The notes beneath the pieces are model-generated. The model was given only the letters and a program-made list of their open reading frames with translations. It made no database searches and had not been told where the DNA came from. A stretch of DNA of 25,970 nt from Ceratorhiza oryzae-sativae. Taxonomy: Eukaryota > Basidiomycota > Agaricomycetes > Cantharellales > Ceratobasidiaceae. Where the stretch lies: the NCBI GenBank assembly GCA_030998015.1, contig JARWMV010000186.1, forward strand, positions 1 to 25,970. Reading direction: 5' to 3'. Below are positions 7,272-16,907 of the stretch, piece by piece (position 1 is the stretch's first letter; the number at the start of each line of letters is the position of its first letter). A program made the position numbers and the translations under genes.

Positions 7272-7561
7272 GTCAGGACCCCTAACCTGGGATCCAGGTA
7301 CTTGTCATCGTCAATCCAGTTCCTTTCATCCCTTAACTTCTTTGGGATGTACACTAGGTTAGCCCCTGGCAACAGTCGTTCGGCGTACCTCTGGGCGTCT
7401 TCCACACTGGAGCAGTACATCCCTGGTTTAGGACGATTTTCCCTGCCAGGGTAGGGTGCTGGCCGCCTGGTGGTGGGTGGCTGCCGAAGTGGGGCCACCT
7501 GATTTTCGGCAAGTGGGGTGTAACGGTTGGGATGTGCGATTGGGTGAGTGACGAAAGGCAT
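7226..7561 (-). CDS. Unrecognised 111-aa cargo frame (ORF3)
   Basis: The ATG is at 7561-7559. The N-terminal half is Pro/Arg-rich and looks disordered (RQPPTTRRPAPYPGRENRP). The C-terminal half is more ordered (VEDAQRYAERLLPGANLVYIPKKL). The last ~15 residues, after DPRLGVLTW, read through DNA that also encodes the start of ORF4. A GT..AG pair beginning near 7277 could splice out about 55 bases and join the two, but no good branch sequence supports it. Function unknown. It follows the gag-integrase remnant by 87 bases, so it is the first cargo gene downstream of the retroviral part. Confidence 0.5.
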   Translation of the reverse strand: MPFVTHPIAHPNRYTPLAENQVAPLRQPPTTRRPAPYPGRENRPKPGMYCSSVEDAQRYAERLLPGANLVYIPKKLRDERNWIDDDKYLDPRLGVLTWHGSRSQQRRETPC

Positions 7562-7648
7562 GCTTTTGGGGTTTTGCAGGTGTGTTGTGGTGCAAGTGAG
7601 GTAGTAGAGCGGGCTCTGGCCTTTCTTGGGTATCCTGGATGGCTCCTT

Positions 7649-9254
7649 TTAAAGCTTTCCAGATCCTCGTTTGGTTCTCTTTGGCCTGCCTTTCGAGTCA
7701 CCTGAGTGCTGACTTGTCTTGACTGGCATTGGTGCGTCTGGTAAGCGCCTTTGCAAGTCATTTAGAACCTCTTTCATGTCAGCAAACTTGCTGGCACGTT
7801 CCATTGTGTCTTCTATTGGGTCGTAGCCCTTCCATCTGATTTGGTAAAACAGCTCGCCATTCCGCCATTCATAATTTGCAATGTGGTCCACCTCGTATTC
7901 CTCCTCTCCTTTTTCCGTTATGATTGGTGGTGGCTTGGCCTGCCTTCTTTGGAAGTCTTTATCTTCTGTGAATGGCGAGAGGAGATTTACATGGAATACA
8001 TTGTGTACACGTATAGTTTTAGGTAGGTCCAGGCGATATGCGTGGGATGAGATCTTTTCTGTGATTTCAAAGGGCCCCCCTTTTCGGTTGTCCAGTTTCT
8101 TGGAGGGTCTCTTGGACGAGAGGTTTGTTAGGAGCAGCCAAACCTTGTCTCCTACCTTGAATTCCCTCCCTTTCTTTTCCATTTGTTGGTGTAATTCCAT
8201 TGAGGCTCTTGCCTCATCCCATACCTTTTCCATTTGATTACGCATGTTGTCTGCGGCGGGTGCCTCAGATGGTTCTTCTCCCTCTCGGACAACCCATCTT
8301 GGGTTTTTTCCATATACTGTTTCAAATGGGGTTTGTCCTGTTGTAGCATTTACATGGTTGTTATGGCAGAATTCGGCAATGGGTAACCATTTTACCCAAT
8401 CATCTTGTCTATAATTGCAGAAGGTTCTTAAGAACCCTTCTACCCATTGATTTGTCCTTTCCCTTGGCCTTCCTGCTTCAGTTGTTTTCCGGAGCTCATT
8501 TCCTAGATCGGTTACCCGTTGTTCTAGTGCGATTAGGATCTCCCCTGTGTTTTCGGTTTTCTTCTCTAAGCTTTCGAGCTTTCGCTCTTGCATTCCCAGT
8601 ACCCGGTTTATTTCCATGGAGATGTCCTTTAATTCTTTTATCAGGTTCCCCATTTCTGCTTTTAGGTCGTCCTGGTTCTTTGCCACATAGAGGACATTTT
8701 TGTTGGATGTTTCCATAGACCTTACCATCCAGTCCACGTTTCCTTCTTGTCGGGTTAGTGATATTTGACACTGATTTACCTGTGATTGCCTTTTCTAGTT
8801 CCCTATGATTATTGTCTCTAAGTTCCTTGAGCCCCGCCCTGATGGCCGTGGCAATGGTGTGAATAGGGTTGGCAGTGGCTATGGTTCCGGGACCTGGCTG
8901 GGGTTGTGTCCTTGCCTCTTCCGCCAAGGCCATGCCTTGTTCGTATATGGTTCGGGTCATATCTTCTACCTCATCCCTTTCTGGATTTGAGATATCTTCT
9001 GGGTCTGGATTTATCAGGTGAATTGGCGGTTGAGGGCTGCGGAGTGGTATTCCCCCTATTTCCCCTCCCAGGATGGGGGCCCGAGTGGGGTTGGGTTGAG
9101 CCACTGGTCGTGGGTTTTGTGGCAACCCCCCTGGCATTCCTTGGAGGGTCTCGTCTGGGTTACCTTCCGCCTCTGGGGAAGCAATGGGTTTGGGTGATTG
9201 TGGCCTACTGTTTGCCACCCTGCTTTGAGATCGAGTTTGTGGTCTCTGTGACAT
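7649..9254 (-). pseudogene. Gag-integrase-chromodomain remnant of a Ty3 polyprotein
   Basis: Gag starts at ATG 9254 with a Pro-rich disordered N-terminus (MSQRPQTRSQSR). Near 8745 the frame shifts by one base and continues through a coiled-coil-like stretch (MEINRVLGMQERKLESLEKK). Around GRPRERTNQW the sequence jumps in frame into the end of the integrase core (WLPIAEFCHNN, TGQTPFETVYG), then the integrase C-terminal domain (FKVGDKVWLL, GPFEITEKI, VFHVNLLSPF). A chromodomain follows (EYEVDHIANYEWRNG, YQIRWKGYDP) and a basic tail to the stop at 7649. Everything between gag and the integrase C-terminus is gone: CCHC, protease, RT, RNase H and most of the catalytic core. The usual TWEP of the chromodomain reads TMER, losing an aromatic-cage Trp. 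Chromodomains of this clade target heterochromatin; here that function is doubtful. Confidence 0.88.
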
Positions 9255-9375
9255 AGTTTCTTTGTGTTCTCTTATGTATCACAGGAGTTAGCTGGTTTTC
9301 TCGTGTACTCAGCCCTTAGTATCTGTGCAGTATACTTATGTTCGCCACTAGTTAAGTTAAGAGCTTGCTTTATAA

Positions 9376-10157
9376 TGTCGTGACCCTCTGGAGGCTCCCT
9401 TGTGGAGCACTTAAGTAGTGGCTGCGTTGACGGTTTGGTGCTATGCAGTATGTATTGAGTGTTCTAGTTACAGTGTTTGCTATGGTCTATGGTGGTTGAC
9501 GAGATAAAGCAAGCTGAGGCATCCAGTCTTGCTTTATCCTCCTTATATATACCTGTGGCTGCGGTGGCTGCAGACGTATTATCTAAGCACACTCCGCAGT
9601 AGGTGTAGGTCATGTACAGTACTATGGGTTAGGTAATTGTTTGTCTTAAGTTTGTGCGGCTCCGAATCTTATAGAGCCGCACGAGGTCCGAGGGTCATGT
9701 GACCTTTGGACTTAAGCACCTGGCGCTTAATCGCTGAATAAGCGCCGAGGTCACGTGACAACTCGCTCCTCGCTCCAGGTAACATGGGAGAGAAACGCTG
9801 GAGCGAGTTCAGGGTAACCACCGGCGCTTAATCGTTATGTATGTAAGCGCCGAGATCACGTGACAACTCGCTCCTCGCTCCAGGTAACATGGGAGAGAAA
9901 CGCTGGAGCGAGTTCAGGGTAACCACCGGCGCTTAATCGTTAGGTAAGCGCCGAGATCACGTGACAACTCGCTCCTCGCTCCAGGTAACATGGGAGAGAA
10001 ACGCTGGAGCGAGTTCAGGGTAACCACCGGCGCTTAATCGTTAGGTAAGCGCCAAGATTACGTGATCCTGTTTATGGTTTGTTCCGCTTCGGGAAAAATG
10101 CCATAAATCTGTACAATATTCGGTTGTTAGGTTATGTCTGCTAGGCGGGTCATAACA
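9376..10157 (-). repeat. 5' LTR of the Rep-carrying Ty3 element (782 bp)
   Basis: Same ends and order as the 676-bp LTR. It is longer by 106 bp because it has one more tandem unit and a 4-bp expansion (gttatgtatgtaagc) in its second unit. It directly abuts AATGG, which is unrelated to the sequence before the other LTR. Confidence 0.92.
9722..10065. repeat. Tandem hairpin units in the 5' LTR (three plus partial)
   Basis: Units begin at 9722, 9823, 9928 and 10029, with periods of 101, 105 and 101 bp; the last is partial. Each complete unit carries GGCGCTTA...TAAGCGCC, CACGTG and the CTCGCTCC/GGAGCGAG inverted repeat. In the partial unit CACGTG has decayed to TACGTG and GCGCCGAG to GCGCCAAG. 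Confidence 0.9.
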
Positions 10158-10504
10158 AATGGGGCCAACTGATGTGATCAGTCAGCCACTGTTGGTGCAT
10201 TAGTTATGTGGCTAGAGGGATTAGTAACTGCCAATCACCTGCATACTGATCCACCATTCATGCTGACTCACTCCCTCCACTTTGCTTACCGATCTGCCAT
10301 TCATGCTCACTGATACCAAATCATGTATGCTTATGTGATCATGTACATAGAGGAGTATAAATACAGCCATGAAGCTGCTCTGGGTCCCCCAGATTGCTTC
10401 ATCTTGACATCCCCCCCACTATACTGGGGGGCAGGCTGGTGAAACCAGCCTGTCCCCATCACCTCTACTACACACACACACACACCCAGGCAAGCAGTGG
10501 GTTG
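10158..10504. other. Repeat-rich spacer with two hairpins and (AC)n
   Basis: No gene is visible. It contains a C6/G6 hairpin with loop actatact (10412-10431), immediately followed by a 9-bp hairpin CAGGCTGGT/ACCAGCCTG with a 3-nt loop (10432-10452). A CA microsatellite lies at 10470-10486. The microsatellite lies just before the point where copia RT similarity begins on the minus strand. Confidence 0.5.
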
Positions 10505-11885
10505 TGACATCTTGAGGTGCATATAAAAGGCTTGTGCTGCCTGTTTGAGACTGTAAATCACTTTATTGAGCTTTCAAATGGATTGCAGGCCTTCAACAAA
10601 GCCTGGAGGTTACTCCATATAAGTCTCCTTGTCAAGATCCCCATGCAAAAAAGTGGTTTTAACATTGATTTGAAGAAGTCCAAGATTGAGAGCAGCTACA
10701 ATGCTTAAAAGCATCTGTAAGGAATCAGCAACAGCAACAGGTGATGAAATTTCAACAAAATTGACTCCAGGGTGTTGAGAAAAGCCCATCACAACTAATT
10801 GAGCCTTGTAGTGCATGATTTTGCCATCAGGACCATGCTTATAGTCAAACACCCACTCTGCATTTAACAACATTTTTTGTTGATAGGTTGGCCCACAAGC
10901 ATCCAGACTTTGTGCTGCTCAATTGATTTGAGCTGTTCTGTCATCACCTAAAGCCATAGATTTGCATCTGGGCAACACATAGCTTCCTCAAACATTTGAG
11001 GTGGCAATTCCATCATCACAGTAAGTGCCTCTTCATTCTCTTGTCTGTCTGTATGTGCTAAAACACCCACTTGCACTCCATGTCATACTGGTGCTCTTTG
11101 TTCACATAGATTGACACAGAGGTAGTGGGTCTTGCTGTAAAACTGCAATCTCTTGCTCTTCAGGCTCCAAGTCTGAGCTATTGGAAGGTATGATTTCTGG
11201 TTCATTGGGTATGTGCACAGGTTCTGACAATTCAAATGGTTCATCAGATAATTTTGGTGAATGAGTCTTGATTTGGATTGGCAGTAATTCATCCAATTTA
11301 CCCTCCTCATCATCTGTTGGACTCTCATCATGGTCCTTAATAACCACACACTGCCAATTGTCTAGCACTTTGTCAAAGACCATGTCACATGATGTGATTA
11401 TACAACTGATACTGCACTGAGCAAGCATGTGTGCCTTCCTATTAGGGGCAAATCCAAGTTATATGCACTTGATTGAGCATGCTTGGAGTTTCATGTGTGT
11501 ATTGTCTGGCACACAGGCCCAGGCCTTGCATCCAAAGATAAGTAATCCAGACACATTTGGAATCTTGCCACTAAATGCTTTGCTTGGTGTTTGGCCATCT
11601 AGGTGTTTCTTTGGTGTTATGTTCCAGAGGTGAGTTGCATGTAGGATTGTGTAACCCCAATACTTCTCAGGTAAATGTGTGTCAAATTGCATTGTGTGTT
11701 GACAATTGTTTAGGGTGTGTATTGCTCATTCAGCTACACCATTGCTTGCTGATGAATCAGCCTTGGTCTTCTGGTGCTGAATCCCCTCAGATTGCAGGAA
11801 AGCCTCAAAGGCATTTGAACCATACTTGACACTGCCATCTGTTTGTAAATGTTTAATTTGTGTTGTAAGCCACCCTCAATTTCCC
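10505..11885 (-). pseudogene. Copia-type pol relic (integrase plus RT start)
   Basis: Reading from 11885 downward, the integrase core is recognisable: LQTDGSVKYG with the second catalytic Asp, then SSASNGVAE with the Glu and a stop right after it. EKYWGYTILHATHLWNITP and FGCKAWACVPD follow in the integrase C-terminal region. An acidic linker lies at about 11430-11100. The reverse transcriptase start is at 10873-10510 (EWVFDYKHGPDGK, VVMGFSQ, INVKTTFLHGDL, then VIYSLKQAAQAFY). The Lys in NVKTTFLHG replaces the usual first RT Asp. Several stops and frame changes are present, no protease or gag is seen, and the RT is cut off before its YxDD motif. It is a dead fragment in CpG-poor DNA. Confidence 0.85.
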
Positions 11886-12035
11886 TCCCCTCTTTTCCCT
11901 TGTCACAACCTGGTCTCTAGGCCCTTACATGTACTCTTGAAGTACAGTTAAGGAGGATAATACCTCTGTGTATAGTCCTAATCACTGGCTTGGGTTCACC
12001 ACTCAGCGTTGCCCAGTTGTCTGCTAAGGCCTCTG

Positions 12036-12184
12036 TGTTGAGACCCCTCTGTCTGCCTGTCTCTATTGATTCCTTAAGTAGTGGCTATGTTGTCAGTGGT
12101 AATGTGCAGTGTATATTGATAGTATTTATGTAGTATGTACAGGTGATCCCTGTGGTTGACAAGATAAAGCAAGCTGGTGTCCAC
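12036..12184 (+). repeat. Decayed Ty3-family LTR, first part (interrupted)
   Basis: It starts TGTTGAGACCCCTCTG and keeps the blocks CTTAAGTAGTGGCT, GTGGTTGAC and GATAAAGCAAGCTG in the order of the plus-strand reading of 3330-4005. It is split after TCCAC (12180-12184) by the LTR inserted at 12185; the second part resumes at 12905. About 150 bp upstream (11886-12035) shows nothing I recognise. Confidence 0.8.
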
Positions 12185-12904
12185 TGTTATGACCTGCACA
12201 GACAACCATAACATGACAAGAGAATTAGCATATAGTTTATAGCATTTTCTCCTAAGTTGAACAAGCTATAAACATAGTCATGTGACCTCAGTGCTTATCC
12301 TGGTGCTTACAGTGGTTATCTAACTTGCTCCTACAATTCTCTCCATTGTAACTTGGAGCAAGGAGTGAGTTGTCATGTGATCCTGGTGCTTACTGTGGTT
12401 ATCTAACTTGCTCCTGCAATTCTCTCCATTGTAACTTGGAGCAAGGAGCAAGTTGTCACATGACCCTGGCACTTCACACATCACATGATCTTGGTGCTTA
12501 TGGTGGTTACCTAACTCACTCCTGCAATTCTCACCATTGTAACTTGGAGTGAGGAGTGAGTTATCATGTGACCTCAGCACTTAAATCATGTGACCCTTGG
12601 ACCTCATGTGGCTCTATAAGATTTGGAGCTGCAACAACCCTAAGAGCAACTTACTTAATACTTGTTTACACCACACATGACATATAACATACTGCAGACT
12701 GTGGAACAGTCTGACTCATACCTTGAGGGGTATATAACTCATTGAAAGCAAGACTGTGGACCCCAGCTTGCTTTATCTTGTCAACCACAGGGACCACCTG
12801 TACATACTACATAAATACTATCAATATACACTGCAAATTACCACCGACAACATAGCCACTAGTTAAGGAATCAATAGAGACAAGGAGACAGAGGGGTCTT
12901 GACA
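12185..12904 (-). repeat. Solo LTR nested inside another LTR of the same family
   Basis: It begins TGTTATGACCTGC and ends GGGGTCTTGACA, the reverse orientation of the Ty3 LTR. It is flanked by a perfect TCCAC duplication (12180-12184 and 12905-12909) and contains no internal element sequence, so it is a solo LTR left by LTR-LTR recombination. It has three decayed tandem units (ACTTGCTCC/GGAGCAAG arms at about 12325, 12408 and 12510). CpG has been turned into TpG or CpA almost throughout. Confidence 0.88.
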
Positions 12905-13255
12905 TCCACAGGCTTGCTTTCAATGAGTTATATACCCCTCAAGGTATGAGTCAGACTGTTCCACAGTCTGCAGTATGTTATAGGTCATGTGTGGTGTAAA
13001 CAAGTATTAAGTAAGTTGCTCTTAGGGTTGTTGTGGCTCCAAATCTTATAGAGCTGCATGAGGTCCTGGGGTCACATGACTCCTTGCTCCTTGCTCCAAG
13101 TTACAATGGAGAGAATTGCAGGAGCAAGTTAGATAACCATGGTAAGCACTGAGGCTATGTGACCCTGTTTATAGCTTGTTCAACTTTGGAGAAAATGCTA
13201 TAGACTATAGATTAATTCCCTTGTTATGTTATGGCCATCTGTGCAGCTCATAAAA
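12905..13255 (+). repeat. Decayed Ty3-family LTR, second part
   Basis: It continues the LTR interrupted at 12184: GGCTTGCTTT, TGTGGCTCCAAATCTTATAG, CCTTGCTCCAAGTTACA, GACCCTGTTTATAGCTTGTT, and an end CTCATAAAA corresponding to GGTCATAACA. Only one tandem unit with arms is clear. Outer flanks CTCTG and ACAAG do not match. Sequence 13256-13510 holds no gene; its last ~35 bases are a quasi-palindrome (GGTCAAGTTC/GAACTTGATC). Confidence 0.8.
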
Positions 13256-13510
13256 ACAAGCAAGGAAGGAGGATGAGGAACTAGAAGGCTCAAAGGTAGC
13301 CTTATATACTTGAGAGAAAGACTGTTCAAGTCATTACATAGACTACAGTCATACTATAAGTGACTAGTTACAGTAAGTCATAGCATGGTCACTTTACTTG
13401 CTTGCTGACTTGTCTTATACATGTCAAGACCTAACCAGAATCTGAAAGATATTTGAACTGAGCTCACAACTGGAGGTCAAGTTCTTGGGGAACTCCCTTT
13501 GAACTTGATC

Positions 13511-14820
13511 TGTTATGGATCACTAACATTTTCTATTATTTTAGTCTGCTCTGCCAACCTCAAGCAATGCCTCTGTAATTAAATTGTGAAATACTTGAAT
13601 TTGTATGCGCTCTGAATTGTACTATTTTCTGTTCCATTAAATAGTACAAAATTCCCGCTCTCCAAAGCATATTTTATTAAGATTTTACGATAAGATCTCA
13701 GAGAGATATAGAGGTTGCGATATTTCCTCTTATCAGGAGATATTGATTACAACATCGCACCGCTCATATCTCGGCAACCGCTTACGCTATCAAAGCGATC
13801 TTATGCTCTATCGATAGCTAATCTTTGGCAGTATCTGCTGCCCGAAGATCGTCGCGATCCACCAGATCCTCGCGCCGGAATGGCCCGAAGATCATTAGAA
13901 TCTTACTGGACCATCAATCAAGATCTAATGACTCCAGTGAGTCAGGAGAGCTTCCCAAATTGATCCAGAAGCTTCTCTGACTCACTTTATGACTCACTGA
14001 GATGTAGCCTCTGTTCATTACATGTATATACTATGATAATATGATCTACAAGCCAATAGCAGGTCTCAGATGCATCAATGCCTTTGATCCACACCCTGTC
14101 TTTACTCTCATATCCTATACTGGGCTAGGGTGTACCCCAAGTATAGCAGTACCCTCTTTTGATGATTGCACTGGCATGCATGTATCTAATTGGCTCTGGA
14201 ATGCCCTCCTCAGGGTATAAAAGGACCTCCTCTGAGGCCCTTCCAGACCACCTCCCTCCTCTACTCAACCCAGACTGGTTATTGGTTTCCTTTTTCTCTT
14301 TCTATTTCTCTTGTCTGTGTGTGATTTCTTATATAACTAGTACTGAGGAATAAAGTACCATATTAGTTATATGCTGTCTGATTCATTGTATCTTATATAC
14401 AGAGATATATAAGGATACAATATTGCCTGATTGAGCATGACATTAAGTACCAGCTATTAGAGGAAATCTAAGTACCTGTAGCTGAGGAAGTACACGCATT
14501 AGGCAGCCCTCCGTCTATCCTATAAGCTATCACTTAAAGTCTAGTATTAAGATTAGTATCAGTTAGTCCAAGCGACTAGGGCTGAACTACATTTAAGATA
14601 TCTAAGGGAACCTGACCATAGTAGTCTTGCTCTTTATACCTATAAATTAGTCAGTTTACACTGTGAAAGATTAAGACTACCTTGAGTGTTACTTGATTGC
14701 ATTGCAACTACTTTGAGCCTTCTTACTCTAGTCTAAGAAGTATTGAGTACAATTAGTGTATACTAACATATCTACATTTGCTTAAGCTCTAGATATTCAA
14801 GTATACCCTGACCTGTAACA
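13511..14820 (+). repeat. Solo LTR A, 1.3-kb family, TSD TGATC
   Basis: It starts TGTTATGGATCAC and ends CTGACCTGTAACA. A perfect TGATC duplication flanks it (13506-13510 and 14821-14825), and no internal element sequence adjoins either end. A TATAAAAG box (14216) lies 5' of a pyrimidine-rich stretch, and AATAAA (14349-14354) follows. This defines a U3-R-U5 order read on the plus strand. A block at about 13700-13880 keeps many CpGs (for example CGTCGCGATCC, CGCGCCGG). The open frame at 13715-13963 lies wholly in this non-coding U3 and is not a gene. Confidence 0.92.
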
Positions 14821-15099
14821 TGATCCCTGTTATATACCATTCATTGTACAGCTGAGAATACATAGTCACAAACTGCAATTGGTCATTTGATATCAAATAT
14901 GATGTGTCAGCATCTGACAAATCAACCAGAAAGTTCCATGAGTCACCTGACCCAGAAACTATAGATAATAAGGAATATTAAAATACTAGAAATCATCATT
15001 AATTGCCATGACACCTTCTGGCTTGTGACAATACATGATTCACTAACTACATGACTCCTATTGCAATAAAGAGCATCAAGCTGAATAAGGTGGCCAGGT

Positions 15100-15594
15100 T
15101 GACTCCATCTCACCAGTACTAGTGGGAAATGGTGATGTCTTATCTTGGAGGACATGGATCACACCTGACAATTGAGCTCTTGATGTATGCTGCCAAAGCT
15201 TGGACTGCCACAGTTGAGCTTCCTAGCCATATCAACAGGCATCCTGCAAACAGTTGACATTGGGCTTTTTCACCCCTTGAAGCACATCTATCAAGCAGAA
15301 GTGGACAGATGGACATGAATTGGCTGAAAGCTCACTAAAGACCTATTTGTGACCTACAGGTTTCCTGCATCCAAAACTGAAGACCACCTTACTTTGAAGA
15401 TTCACAAGTGTGCTCCATGAAGCACAATAGGAGGCCTACACAGAGAAGATCATCAAAAGTGCATTGAATGTGACCAGTATTACTCCCCTAGATGCATGGC
15501 ATACAAGCATAGTGAAGAGGTGCTGAGAGGAGCTGCAATCAAAACTGACTCTGCACAAGCAGAGCATCCAAATTTTTTGGATGCTGAATTTGGA
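15100..15594 (+). pseudogene. Second pogo/Fot1-type transposase relic (C-terminal part)
   Basis: Translated fragments read HGSHLTIELLMYAAKA (about 15150-15200, with the Asp before HGSH mutated to Gly), then after one frame change ILQTVDIGLFHPLKHIYQ and AEVDRWT. KLTKDLFV follows across two stops (about 15245-15350). This is the second and third catalytic region of DDE_1 transposases. The remainder up to 15590 is open but not recognisable. It is a different, more decayed copy than the one at 1015-3240. It lies between solo LTRs A and B, so this is old target DNA rather than the inside of an LTR element. Nothing is recognisable in 14826-15100. Confidence 0.7.
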
Positions 15595-15605
15595 TGTTAC
15601 AGGTT

Positions 15606-16902
15606 TTTTATGGATCACTAACATTTTCTATTATTTTAGTCTGCTTTGCCAACCTCAAGCGATGCCTCTGTAATTTTCTTGAAATTAAATGAATTTGTAT
15701 GCATCTGAATTTGTACTATTTGTGTTCCATTAAATAGTACAAAATCTCCTCTTTCCAACACATATTTTATCATGATTTTATCTTAAGAACTCAGAGAGAT
15801 ATAGAGGTTGTGATATTTCCTCTTATCAGGAGATATTGATTACAACATCACGCTGCTCATATCTTGGCAACCGCTTACACTATCAAAGCGATCTTATGCT
15901 CTATCAATAGCTAATCTTCAGCAGTATCTGCTGCCTGAAGATCGTCCCAATCCACCAGATCCTTGTGCTGGAATGGCCTGAAGATCATTAGAATCTTACT
16001 GGACCATCAATCAAGATCTAATGACTCCAGTGAGTCAGGAGAGCCTTCTGAATTGATCCAGAAGCTTCTCTGACTCACTTTATGACTCACTGAGATGTAG
16101 CCTCTGTTCATTACATGTATATACTATGATAATATGATCTACAAGCCAATAGCAGGTCTCAGATGCATCAATGCCTTCGATCCACACCCTGTCTTTACTC
16201 TCATATCCTATACTGGGCTAGGGTGTACCTCAAGTATAGCAGTACCCTCTTTTGATGATCACACTGGCATGTGTGCATCTATTTGGCTCTGGAATGCCCT
16301 CCTCAGGGTATAAAAGGACCTCCTCTGAGGCCCTTCCAGACCACCCTCCTCTACTCAACCCAGACTGGTTATTGGTTTCTTTTCTCTTTCTATTTCTCTT
16401 GTCTGTGTGTGATTTCATATATAACTAGTTCTGAGGAATAATGTACCATATTAGTTATATACTGTCTGATTCATTGTATCTTATATACAGAGTTATATAA
16501 GGATACAATATTGCCTGATTGAGTGTGACATTAAGTACCAGCTATTAGAGGAAATCTAAGTACCTGTAGCTGAGGAAGTACACACATTAGGCAGCCCACC
16601 ATCTATCCTATAAGCTATCACTTAAGTTTAGTATTAAGATTAGTATCAGTTAGTCCAAGTGACCTGAACTACATTTAAGATATCTAAGGGAACCTGACCA
16701 TAGTAGTCTTGGTCTTTATACCTATAAATTAGTCAGTTTACACTGTGAAAGATTAAGACTACCTTGAGTGTTACTTGATTGCATTGCAACTACTTTGAGC
16801 CTTCTTTCTCTAGTCTAAGAAGTATTGAGTATGATTAGTGTATACTAACATATCTACATTTTCTTAAGCTCTAGATATTCAAGTGTACCCTGACCTGTAA
16901 CA
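15606..16902 (+). repeat. Solo LTR B, 1.3-kb family, TSD AGGTT
   Basis: It is homologous to solo LTR A over its whole length. A perfect AGGTT duplication flanks it (15601-15605 and 16903-16907). Its first bases read TTTTATGGATCAC instead of TGTTATGGATCAC, so the terminal TG is mutated. TATAAAA is kept (16309-16315), but the AATAAA of copy A reads AATAAT. Most CpGs present in copy A at 13700-13880 are TpG or CpA here. Confidence 0.9.
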
Positions 16903-16907
16903 AGGTT

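Larger units (their letters stand above)
3330..10157 (-). mobile_element. Ty3/gypsy LTR element carrying a CRESS Rep module
   Basis: Two direct LTRs (3330-4005 and 9376-10157) share the same termini (TGTCGTGACC...GGGTCATAACA on the plus strand) and differ mainly by scattered transitions plus one extra tandem unit. Element genes read on the minus strand, so 9376-10157 is the 5' LTR. A purine-rich tract (CAAAGGGGGGGATAA on the minus strand, 4006-4020) abuts the 3' LTR, as expected for second-strand priming. I could not identify a convincing primer-binding site next to 9375. The interior holds a gag start (9254), an internally deleted gag-integrase-chromodomain frame (ends 7649), and then 4.3-7.6 kb of non-retroviral cargo with Rep. 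The flanks CTTAG (left) and AATGG (right) do not form a target-site duplication. It is non-autonomous: no protease, reverse transcriptase or RNase H is left. Confidence 0.88.

Noticed and set aside
3675..10065. CRISPR-like repeat array
   Set aside because: The repeated units are tandem 101-bp hairpins within LTRs of a eukaryotic retroelement; there are no short repeats with unique spacers and no cas genes.
10330..10561. Minus-strand 76-codon frame
   Set aside because: Only its first ~20 codons are copia RT; the rest reads through hairpins and a CA microsatellite.
13715..13963. Open frame in solo LTR A
   Set aside because: It lies wholly inside a non-coding U3 region and is not open in the homologous copy B.
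14821..15605. Solo LTRs A and B as the two ends of one full element
   Set aside because: Each has its own perfect 5-bp duplication, and the DNA between them is a pogo relic without gag or pol, PBS or polypurine tract.
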